NCBI GenBank assembly: GCA_036971475.1
Contig: JBAIZL010000008.1
Span: 4,873,501-4,937,500 of the forward strand
Reading direction: 5' to 3'
DNA from: Prosapia bicincta
Lineage: Eukaryota > Arthropoda > Insecta > Hemiptera > Cercopidae
DNA length: 64,000 nt
Within the stretch, counting starts at the first letter, position 1. Every line of letters starts with the position of its first letter. Positions 29,714-64,000 of the stretch are shown in pieces. The notes beneath the pieces are model-generated. The model was not told the DNA's origin. It was given only the letters and a program-made list of their open reading frames with translations, and did no database searches. The translations under genes and the position numbers were made by a program.

Positions 29714-32222
29714 CCCTACAGTGAACGGGCTGGGTCTGTGAGACCCAAATGTTTCTATATTAGGTTATTTGTAACGTCAGTTGTATTGTAGATAGCTGGT
29801 TTCCTCTGTACCTTCCCAAAATAGTCCACAGATAGCGATAGTGTCGTTTTTTTTTGCCAACTTGACTCTTGGTCATCATCTGTCACACGATAAAGTATAG
29901 TGTGGGTCAGTTAGACCCGGCCCGTTCACTTGAGTGACTTTTTTTTAACACTCACCAATTACTGTTTTATGTTACTTTTTTGTTATTTACTCAACGTCTG
30001 TTAGTGTATTAACGTGTTTCAAGAAGTGTATAGTGTAGTGCTTTTTTTTATCATTATTAGTAGCAGAAGAGTGGAAACACCGAGTGAAATTGAGCTTATT
30101 TTATTAAAGGAATTATCTGAAAGTGCAGTAAGTGACTCAGACGCAGACCCTGACTTTCAATTGTACAGTGATCATGACACAAATAGTGATATTGAACTAG
30201 TAGACAATGATGAACTTGAGAATAACTCAGTTGGTTATGTGAGAGAACTCAGTGAGGAGTGTGATAACCTACACATACCTGAAGGTTCTGGTGACTCAAG
30301 TTCAACGTCAGCAGGTATATCTAGAGTCCAAAATTATTTCCTTGGTAAAGATAAAAATACAAAATGGCAAAAAAATTTACCAACACAAACTGTTAGAATC
30401 CGGTCTCACAATATAGTATCTCATTTACCTGGAAACCTAAGGGAAGCTAGGAATGTTCAAACTGCACTAGATTCTTGGTCGTTATTTTTTAATGAGCCAC
30501 TACTTGAGTTGATTGTTGAATCTACTAATATTTTCATCAATTCTGTAAAGGACAATTATACTGATGATCCCAATGTGGCACAACCAACCTCGGCTGTAGA
30601 AATGAAAGCCTATTTAGGACTTTTATACTTGGCTGGAGTTTTTCATGGTGGACGGATGAATGTAAGGGAATTTTGGGCGACTGATGGAACAGGGGTTGAG
30701 ATGTTCAGGGCTGGAATGGCTTTTAGACGTTTTAGGTTCCTTTCCAGATGTATACGTTTTGATGACATAACAACAAGAAATATCCAAAAACCTTATGACA
30801 ACCTTGCAGCAATCAGACAGCTTCTAGATATACTTATCTCAAAATTGTAGAAAATACTTTTCTACATATGAATGTACAACATTGAACGAGATGCTTGTTC
30901 CCTTCCGAGGACGATGTAAATTTCGAATGTACATTCCGAACAAGCCAGCCAAGTATGGTATTAAGGCCTTTATACTGGCTTGTTCGAAGAAATATTATGT
31001 GAAAAACTTTGAAGTCTACTGTGGTACTCAACCCAACGGTCCTTACGAGATAAGTAACAAAGCCGATGATGTTATCTTCCGGTTAGTTGAGCCTATCAAA
31101 GGTAGTGGCCATAACGTGACACTTGATAATTGGTTCACTTCGTATGACGCTGCTAAGACTGTTGAAAGAGTCACTTTGGGTACCCTGCGGAAGAATTGGC
31201 CTCAAATACCTCCAAGCTTTCTTCCAACAAAAAACAAGGAACAATATTCCAGCCTTTTTGGATTCCAAGAACATTTTACAATGGTATCTTACATACCCAA
31301 GAAAACAAAAAGTGTTGTATTACTCTCATATATGCACTATGACAGTGAAATCGACCCTTCTACTGAGGAAAAGAAGAAGCTCAGCATCATAACTTATTAT
31401 AATTCAACTAAAGGAGGTGTTGATATGGCAGATGCTATGTGTGCTGAATACAGCGTTTCAAGAGGAACAAGACGTTGGCCATTAACTTTGTTTTTTGCTT
31501 CAATGAACATTGCTGCTCTAAACGCTTTCATTGTGTTTAAATTAAATGGTCAGTCCATAACCAGGAGAGCTTTTCTCAAGGACTTAGCAAAACAGATGCT
31601 GCAGCCCTTCTTGAACATCCGGGCTCAGCAAGATAACCTACAACGAGAGATTCGGCAGTTAGCAACTAAATTTTCCGGGTATGAAGCTCAACCTAAACAG
31701 AATCCGGCTCCAGGTAAGCGTGGTAGATTTTCCTTGTGTAAAGAAAACAAAACAAAGTACTTCGTAAAGAGTATAAAGTTTGGTTATGTCTAGGCCACGC
31801 TGAAATGTTGTGTAGCATATGCTGGAAAAAGTAAAACTTTGAAACTCTATAAAAACTTGTTTTTTTTCAATTTTAAGTAATTGTTATTGTTTTAATGTTA
31901 GAACTACTCTTAAATAGTGAGTGTAAAACTACCACAGTATTTTTTTTTCAACTTTTAGCTTCTTAGTGTAACTTTGATAAAATTTTTGCAATTCTTTTGA
32001 GTAAAATGTTTAAAAAAGTAAATAAATAGTTATGAATTTTTTTTAGCAATATTATTTTGTGAATTTAGTGTTGAAATAATGAAAACATTCCTAGAAGTAG
32101 TATAAAAATATGTTTGACTCAATTAAAATTTTTTACAGTTTTTTACTGATTTTTTACGTTTTGGGTCTGTGAGACCCAGCCCGTCTACTTATGTAACTTT
32201 TATTTGCCCGTTCACTCTAGGG
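29714..32222 (+). mobile_element. piggyBac-family DNA transposon with TTAA duplications
   Basis: The ends are CCCTACAGTGAACGGGC on the left and the inverted CCCTAGAGTGAACGGGC on the right. They are directly flanked by TTAA at 29710-29713 and 32223-32226. A second inverted block, GGGTCTGTGAGACCC, lies just inside both ends (29731 and 32162 regions) and is itself palindromic. The interior holds one transposase gene in the same orientation. The 2.5 kb length is normal for the family. Confidence 0.95.
30014..31834 (+). pseudogene. piggyBac transposase, two frameshifts and a lost catalytic Asp
   Basis: The N-terminus is acidic (ELSESAVSDSDADPDFQL). The DDE_Tnp_1_7 core starts near FFNEPLLELIVE and includes YLGLLYLAGV. 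The frame breaks at about 30846 and resumes in another frame to 31793, then breaks again near 31760 so that the C-terminal Cys-rich finger (CLGHAEMLCSICW) lies in a third frame ending at 31834. The second and third catalytic Asp are present (NVTLDNWFTS and KGGVDMADAM). The first, usually in an IDE box before the FRGR motif, is Asn (TLNEMLVPFRGR). No in-frame ATG begins the protein. The copy should be dead. Confidence 0.93.
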
Positions 32223-32226
32223 TTAA

Positions 32227-32893
32227 TATGACGCTTGAGATTTCTAGAGAGATTATCTCTAGAGTTTGTAGTTGTAAGATCCGAGGAGTAGTGAGGAAAC
32301 ATATGTATCTGTAAACAGTCTCCTTCACTCAAGTTTCTTGAGATTTGATTATGGATATATGAGTAGATAAACATACGAGTTGATGACCATGCAGTTCACA
32401 ATTGCATAGAACACACTCAGGCCATCTTTTAGTTTTGTAGAAACATGAGATCAAAGTTGACATTTCATCAAAACTGTCTACAGCTACTTTAGTGACATAC
32501 AATTCGATAATATGTGGTTTAGTCTTTCTAAATTTGATAATAATTGCATGCCTAACTTGTTCAGCATCAGTAGTCTGAACGTTATTATCATTGCTGCTAT
32601 CTTGACAAATACTAGATAGTTCTATTTTACCTTGTTGACATGTTATTCGATATTCATTGTCTGAAAGAATAAAATCCAAGTCTATATAGGCATCGTCAGC
32701 TTCAGTATTTGTATTGTGTTTTAAAACTTAATCTTCTCCCTCTACCAATCAAAAAACTGTCATCACTAAAACTATCATATTCATCACAGTGATTTTCCTC
32801 TACTTGTGATAAAACCTCATTCATTTCAAAGCTAGTATTTAAAATGTCACCCTTGATAATAATAATATATTGTAAAGTATCTATAAAACACAA
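32227..32893 (-). pseudogene. Unrecognised coding-like remnant split by piggyBac and an LTR
   Basis: The minus strand has an acidic stretch (EENHCDEYDSFSDDSF, about 32760-32830). A 116-residue open frame follows (32679-32329) with regular composition and CX2C-type cysteines (WPECVLCNCELHGHQLVCL). It stops just before the piggyBac right end. Together with 29560-29709 it may be an older transposon gene, with piggyBac on one side and an LTR on the other. I cannot assign a family. Confidence 0.35.
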
Positions 32894-34291
32894 TACAATG
32901 TACTTTTATTTTATTAAATGAAAATATATTATTTCTATTTAATAACCAAAACCAAAAAACTACTCAAGAATAATTCATTAACATTTATTATCATTTCATC
33001 TCAACATTAAACAATACACAAAACAAAATTTTACAACTTAACAAGTTTTAACACAATATACTAAAATTCGATTCTTTAAATTTGAGTTACAAGGTTTTTA
33101 TACCCTTGGCTATTTAAGATCTCTTGATATCTCGGGGTTTTAGTATGGGCTATAATTTTAGAAATTCTTAGGTGAATTAAATAAATTTTGAACAAACAAT
33201 ATTAAATTTTGAAAATGCAAAAAAAAGCCAAACTATTTGAACTGGATTTATTTCTTACTATTAATTAACTATAAGATATCCTAATATACAAATTTAACTT
33301 CTCTACTATCTTAAAAGTCCACTAAAGTTATTTTTATAGCGCTATTTCTCAACTTAATAAATATCAAAATTTTGCTGGTCGCTTACGTAAATTCCCGTTC
33401 TCTCCAATTAAACAATTCACACACTTAAATCCGTTTTAGTTCTTTTAAATTATATTTTCACTGTATTAACTCTTTCAATTTTCTTATTCCTGTTTAATCT
33501 GGCCAAGTTTACTCACAAAACTGTATAATTTAGACGAACTCTTTCCAAAAAAATAGAATTTTGACTGCTCCTGGCAGGTCCCATCTTGTAGCGTCACCCA
33601 CGCCATCCAACTAAACTCTAACTACGCGTCCTTAGCTTTTCTTAAATTGTTTAAAATATGGCCGCCTTTCTTCTCCAAAAAACACATGTTGCCTGTAATC
33701 TAGTTTGTTTTCTTTTTCTTCAATAGAATCGATTGTCACACTGACCTACATCTGTTTTACAGCTGACTTACCACAAGTTTGTTTAGAATGGCCTTTTAAC
33801 TTGGTTAAACCTGATTGAAACTTACTGTTTCAATTTCCTATCGTCAACAAACCTTCCAGTGTTTATTTTATTAATATTATTAGTGTGTGAAGTGTCTTTG
33901 TGTTTTACTTTTGAGATATTTCCGAATTGTGTGTGTTTTGCTTGGTCTTTCATAAACATAACCTTACATTGTTTACAATCGTTTTTTCACTTTTTCCTTC
34001 AAGTAATTACTTAGCCCTATGTTCCTACAGTTTACAAATTTGTTTACACATAACTATTATTAGATTATCTTATTTTAATTTATGTGTTAGGTTATTTGAT
34101 ATAACAAATTTCCTAATACATTTCCAGTTCAAAACCCTTGTTTACAATTCCTAGGCTTTTACCAGAATTTAGTTTCAATTTTAACCTAACCAATCTTTTA
34201 ATGAATTTCTGTTTAAATTTTGTATGAGTTATTTCTAATTTATTTTCCAATTCTTAAATAATATTATATAGCCCATTCTATAAATGTTACA
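32871..34291 (-). repeat. Solo LTR, minus orientation
   Basis: It begins TGTAAAGTATCTATAAAACA and ends GTTACA (1421 bases), flanked by ATAATATAT on the left and ATATATA on the right, consistent with a short AT duplication. It has the family landmarks, but the ATGGCGGC site is changed to ATGGCCGCC (33657-33666). It lies in the intergenic DNA between the two host genes. Confidence 0.85.
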
Positions 34292-34726
34292 ATATATATA
34301 CACTAATTCTAAGAGTAAAAGTTTTTACATTTATAAGTATATACAGGAAAAGTCCAGTAAACAAATTAACACACAAAATGAAAAAGTCCCGCAAATGGTA
34401 ACACAATCTGGCAACTGATGGACGGGTCAGAAATGAATCATGAAAATGACCAAAAATTTTCATCAACATTGAACTTGACTAGGGAGGGGAAGGTATTAAA
34501 AACAGTATTGCTACTAACCCCACCCACTCCCTAAAACACCCTTTTTCTAATAAGCGTAGTCTGAGAGACTGTGTTACCATTCCTGGGTTAAAGAATTTTA
34601 GGAATATCTGTGAAACATATTTATATTGTACACGTAATTAATAATTCAATTGGCTAATTGGATAAAATAAAATTTAATTTATTGACTAATTTCTCTAATA
34701 ATCTTATAGTTTAAATTATTTCATTC

Positions 34727-34935
34727 CACGTTCACTTGAGCTACAAGTTTTTAATTAAGAAAGGGACGCTTATTTTTTCGATTACTGAGAACAGTTGTTT
34801 TGGGACATGTGTCCCATTGTCAACTTAATTATGATTTGAGTTGGCAATGGGACATATCTTCAGAAAAACCTGTCCTCAATAATCAAAAGAGTAAATGCTA
34901 CTATAGGCAAGTGTATCATACTAACATATAATTAG
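34727..34935 (+). repeat. Penelope-like terminal fragment
   Basis: The blocks TGAGCTACAAGTTTTTAATT, GGGACA(C/T)GTGTCCCATTGTCAAC (split here) and CTATAGGCAAGTGTATCA are shared with the fragment at 35100-35690 and with 18120-18240. A GGGACATGTGTCCC palindrome occurs at 34801-34814. Confidence 0.6.
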
Positions 34936-35099
34936 ATGTTCTTAGTTAATCCTATAGTGTTTGCTTCGTACAACATTATTAGTATTGAAACAATCTAGCA
35001 ATATTCTTATTTATTTTAAACAAAATACAAATTACTAATAACAAATATCACAGTAGGGTAATGGGGACTCCATTTAAAAAAATTGAAAACAAATTATTT

Positions 35100-35690
35100 T
35101 TTATCTTTACAACTATACATTTGTAAACACTTTTAAATGTTTATAACCTTGCCTATAGTAGCACTTACTTATATTTGTTGAGGATGGCCGTTTCGGGAGA
35201 TGTGTCCCATTGTCAACTCAGACTGTAACTGATCTCAAGGTTTACATTGGTTAGGGTGTTAGGGTGGGGTTGGGATACTATGGTGGTGTGGGTGTATTTT
35301 GTGAGTATTAGGAGTTATAATGTCAAAAAGTGTGTGCGAGTTGTAATGTAATTGTATTGAGTATGTGTGTAGGGTGTAGTTTGAAGTTTCTGTATATTTC
35401 GTATTGTTCGGTTGTGTAGCGTTGGTTATTTCTGTGTTGTTTATGAAGAATTTGTAGGTTAGATGTTATGTCTATGTAGTCATGCTTTTTGGAGTTGAGA
35501 TGATCGGCGAAGTTTGATTGGTAGTTATTGTTATTTAGTGCTTTTATACGTTCTTGGTAATGTGTGTAGAATGACCCCCTGTCTGGCCTATGTAAAACTG
35601 GAACACAAAAAAAGGTTATAAACATTTAAAAGTGTTTAGTGATAATTAGTAGCTCACGTGAAGACGGAATCAACAAATATATATATAAAT
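35100..35690 (-). pseudogene. Penelope-like 3' fragment encoding the end of a GIY-YIG domain
   Basis: A 100-residue minus-strand frame (35625-35323) covers the C-terminal part of a PLE nuclease: RPDRGSFYTHYQERIKAL, FADHLNSKKHDY, TTEQYEIYRNFKLHPTHILN. The rest of the protein is missing. The outer parts are the family's terminal repeat, including a hammerhead-like core at 35191-35216. Confidence 0.75.
35191..35216 (-). ncRNA. Degenerate hammerhead-like core
   Basis: Minus strand: TTGACAA (CUGANGA with two changes), one unpaired T, stem GGGA / TCCC with a CACATC loop, then GAAAC. The layout matches the tail of the 8525 element, which belongs to a different family. It is probably inactive. Confidence 0.45.
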
Positions 35691-36204
35691 TTGTTTTCAA
35701 TAAAATGGTTTTTGTTAAATAAGATAACAATTTAATTAAATAAAAGGAAAGATAACGTATTGGCCAGGATAAACTGAAAAATGAACAAAAAAGTGGAACA
35801 GCAGCATATACTTTTTAAAATAAAGATTTAATTATTATAACATTTACAAAACATCTTAAACTATACATTGTCTGTTTGATCAAAGGTAAACCTACAGCAG
35901 TAATTATTAATATACTACAGAAAATTAACACAAAAGTTTACAGTATACGTTGGTTTGAAAATTTTGGTATTTTGCAAATATAATTATCCTCATCAATAGA
36001 AAGAAACTAAATAATAAATAGTTTATGAAGTCAACTTTCAAAGTAAAACAATCTACCGATATATACTTGTTAATGAAAATCATTCTGTAACGTGCATATT
36101 TACTAAAATTTATACCTTCATTTACTGAAGTGAAAGTATACAAAAGCCAGATGTTCCTCACACATGGAAAGCCTGCAAATTCATTCATGAACAAATACAT
36201 TTTA

Positions 36205-36290
36205 CTATATTTAGAACGTACTTAACTAAGTGAATACGGAATTGCTTACTTGCTGATGCTTTTCAAAACATTCGTTCCTTTAACGAAGCT
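36205..36290 (+). repeat. Short dispersed repeat with GCTTACTTGCTGATGC
   Basis: The motif lies at 36244-36259, preceded by GTACTTAACTAAGTGA, as at 21670 and 43150. Confidence 0.55.
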
Positions 36291-36547
36291 AACCCGCTAC
36301 ATCAGTTAGGTACAAAGCCTGTAGCGGGATGGATTTATGACTGTGGAATGCAGTGGCACACCCAATGGAGGTCTATTAAATAATTGTGTAGACAAACTAC
36401 ACAGATAAATACTCAACAAGAACAGTAAAAACAACAAAAACACTAACACAAACAATTCATCACCCTCACATACATAAACAAACTCACAAATAAAATAGCG
36501 GCAAAAATACGAGGCTGAAGAAGTTGTAGGATGAAAATGTTTCCTCC

Positions 36548-36985
36548 AAGTGTAAGTTAACAATTTAAAACCTTTAGTTAACAAAAAAGTCTGGTCACAA
36601 GTAATAGTAAAAGTGTTATAGGTAATTAACAACCAGCTCGTCATGAACAGCAACAAGATTTCGATAATAGAATATCATTGATGATATATGGTTGCTTTAC
36701 ATCACTCAACATGATAATCTTCATTTCATATTCAAGTCGTTTAGACTTCATACATAGATAAAAAAAAATAACTGCCTCTGACTGCAAGTTATTCAGTGTA
36801 GCATGAGAAGGGTTGTACAAATCTGCTATTTGTCTTACGACTTCTTCAGCCTTACATTTTGTTTCCATCAAGTGTAAGTTAACGATTTAACGACTTATGT
36901 TAATGGAATGTTTGGTCACAAGATTTTCAAAGTTTAATATGTGTTTAACAACCAGCTTGTCTTGAACAAAACAAAATTTCAAAGC
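36548..36985. repeat. Direct repeat pair around an unrecognised frame
   Basis: Two diverged copies of about 115 bases (36548-36660 and 36868-36985) share AAGTGTAAGTTAAC, TGGTCACAAG and TAACAACCAGCT(C/T)GTC. Between them a minus-strand frame (36871-36641) encodes AEEVVRQIADLYNPSHATLN and a hydrophobic stretch; I do not recognise it. Confidence 0.55.
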
Positions 36986-37384
36986 TATATTACATATGTT
37001 ACAACATGTCTATAAAGGATCCTTTTATTTTCGTTTAAAACAAAAACTCTTTTAATGTTTGATGTAAATAGTTTACTAACACACAATTTGATGGTATAGG
37101 ATAGTTGGTAACTGAAGACTGTCAATAGTTACTATATCTGAGATAAATGTACAAATGAATCTCAGGTTTTATTTCAAGGCATAGCCTTTTTTGATTTGTT
37201 AATGTTAAAAAAATGGGTGGAGTAAACTTTTAAGAATACCAAAAAGATCCTGGCAGCAAGGTTAAACCCAATGTTGTTTCAACTCTGTTTCATAGTACAA
37301 ATATGTTTTTAAAAAGTAACAATTATTAATTTAATTGTAATAAAAAATATTTTAAACTAAAATTAACACTTGCAGTTTTTGTGT

Positions 37385-37615
37385 TGCACACCTTGAGGTT
37401 TCTTCTTATAAATTACAGTTTTAGTATCGCTTGGCAAAAAAACCACTACTAAATGATATTTTTCAGCAGACGTGTTTCACACTAGGTCAGTGCATTGGTC
37501 TTGTTCATGACTCACAGCATTAAACAATGCACTGAGATAGTGCAAAATGTGTCTGGTGAAAAATATCATTAAGAAGTGGTTTTTTTGTCAAGTGATACCA
37601 AAAGTGTAATTTAAA
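37385..37615. mobile_element. Hairpin MITE, copy 1
   Basis: Outer inverted arms (AGTATCGCTTGGCAAAAAAA / TTTTTTTGTCAAGTGATAC) enclose inner arms (CAGCAGACGTGTTTCACACT and a diverged inverse at AGTGCAAAATGTGTCTGGTG), with CACAGCATTAAACAATGCAC near the centre. Copies are at 45480-45740 and 49830-50075. It is noncoding. Confidence 0.7.
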
Positions 37616-38797
37616 ATTAACAGTTACCACTCAAAGAAGTAACAAATAATTTAAAATTTACATTAATTTTTTATTTTTTTATTATTAAATTTATAATAAT
37701 TGTTGAGCCCAAGTGGGGCATGTAGAACATATTCAAATTTCTATTTTGACAAATAGAGCAAAATGATATATACTAAAATGCAGGGTTAATGAGAGACTTA
37801 GGCAACAGGTCTCGTTCCCTGACAACTGTTATAATTAGTGGAATCCAGTAGACATGATTATGCTTGTGAGAGATCTTGCAACAGAACTTGTTCATGTCAA
37901 CTGTCGTAATGAGTGCTAACCAATAGATATGACTAGTCTTGTGATAGACCTAGCCAATAGGATTTATCATCCTGTCAACAATTATTACATCCTAATTTAG
38001 ACTTCTCTGGACAATAGGAACATTTAAAATGAATTTTAAAAAAATAATTAAATAACAAAAATAAACTTTCTGATCTACTGGACGCCTATTTTTGTAGTCA
38101 AGAGTTAACTTTACTTTACAATTTGTTTTTACAATTACGAGCTTGTGTTTATCTATAGATTCAGTAAAATATGCATTATTAATATGAAGAAAATATCTCA
38201 GTCAATATTATCTGTCAGATAGAGCTGTTCTTAGGGTGAAGCAACTATAGCGGGCATTCCAGGCCCCGCAACATGAAGCTAAAAAATAAGTAAATAGGTT
38301 TAGTTGAATGGGAATAATATATATATTAATGTACAGATATACATGCCAAAAATATTTCTCTGACTACCCGCGGAATATGTTAAATTACTGATTAATGACA
38401 AAACCTACAAACAAGATATCAACGTCACAACTAAAAGAATGCAAAATACAAAATTAATACAAACACACCGTTTTGCACGAGAATTTTTAAAAAATTTCGG
38501 GGTAGACAACTTTTTTAAAAAGGACCCTCAAAAGAATTTTACTCCAGGCCTTGCATTTTCTAAGGATGGCACTGGTGACAAATTGTATACCTGTGTTACA
38601 ACTTAAATATTAGAGTTTAAAAAATATTAAAATTTGCAATGATGAAAACAAGTTACTTTTTTTTAAACTAAAGCTTAGGACTGTTGCAGTATATGACATA
38701 TCCACTTCCTGGAATATAGTGGGCTACATTTGCAGGACTTTGGGAAGTTGTAATCTGAAGATATTTTTTTTACAACTATTTAATATTTTGTTTGTAT
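37616..38797. other. Region downstream of the P450 stop codon
   Basis: AT-rich; it should include the P450 3' UTR. No further gene is recognised. Confidence 0.4.
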
Positions 38798-63603
<24,806 letters not shown>

Positions 63604-64000
63604 CTACAAACAAATACAGTACAAGGATGATTTTAAACTATATATTAAGTTCAAAGCTTGTTATGGTCTATATAGTCAAATCTTCAAGAACTTTTACACA
63701 TATTCAATGTCAAATTGAATACAGTACAATTACTATTACAAAATTACAATCTAGAATATAATAATTTACAAACTAGGCTGCCTTTCAGTATATTTTGTAA
63801 ATTATTGAATTCTAGTGATACTATTTATTTTTTATTATTTTTGTGGTACTCAGGTTTTTGCCAATATTTTTATTCTGAATGATTTAGTTTTTTTTATTTC
63901 AAATATTTATAGCAGATTCAATATTTTTTCAGGTAAACTACACAAATTAGCAGTTATCTACCCAATTAATCAATATGTATTGATATTAAGATGATAGTTA
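63604..64000. other. P450 intron continuing past the right edge
   Basis: AT-rich. A TACAATCTAGAATATAATAA block (63745-63765) recalls the repeat at 44160-44190. No exon is recognised. Confidence 0.4.

Noticed and set aside
36306..36656. 116-residue minus-strand frame
   Set aside because: Hydrophobic, repetitive composition and no family; it overlaps repeat DNA.

Overview
The window is eukaryotic nuclear DNA: it is AT-rich, full of long (TA)n microsatellites and dense in transposons, and its two host genes are split by introns of several kilobases. Both genes look like insect or other arthropod genes, a cathepsin D-type aspartic protease and a CYP4-family cytochrome P450. The repeats (Penelope-like elements, piggyBac, mariner, hAT, LTR elements) also fit an arthropod with a repeat-rich genome, perhaps a hemipteran. 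The species cannot be named from sequence alone.

Both host genes lie on the minus strand. Cathepsin D starts at 28576 and runs left through five visible exons (28576-28491, 25250-25118, 20515-20392, 15609-15491, 12111-11912). Its second catalytic half is not seen, so the next intron must exceed 11.9 kb. The P450 enters from the right edge and ends with a stop at 38798. Eight exons give the C-terminal 320 residues, with the I-helix, ExxR and haem-binding motifs. All splice phases in both genes agree.

Everything else is mainly mobile DNA. A family of LTR retrotransposons with about 1.4-1.47 kb LTRs dominates. It is present as two element-sized copies (2639-8485 minus, 57184-62666 plus), solo LTRs (1128-2588, 13008-14427, 32871-34291) and a partial LTR at 1-1077. 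Every copy sits in or against a (TA)n or AT-alternating tract. The element-sized copies carry a tRNA-Lys(CTT)-type primer binding site and one ORF: a coiled coil fused to the C-terminal half of a retropepsin without a visible catalytic Asp. No reverse transcriptase or integrase is visible, so the family looks non-autonomous.

Several Penelope-like families are present. One has a long open RT plus GIY-YIG frame (8525-10198), one is decayed with long terminal inverted repeats (39340-41290), and there are many tail fragments and foldbacks. Some of these ends carry hammerhead-ribozyme-like sequences (best at 47088-47136 and 41340-41385). A piggyBac element (29714-32222) lies between exact TTAA duplications; its transposase is frameshifted and has lost its first catalytic Asp. 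Decayed hAT (GTF2IRD2/ZBED-like) and mariner copies sit together in one P450 intron. Several MITE or foldback families and two large near-perfect palindromes (56172-56427, 62777-63002) complete the picture.
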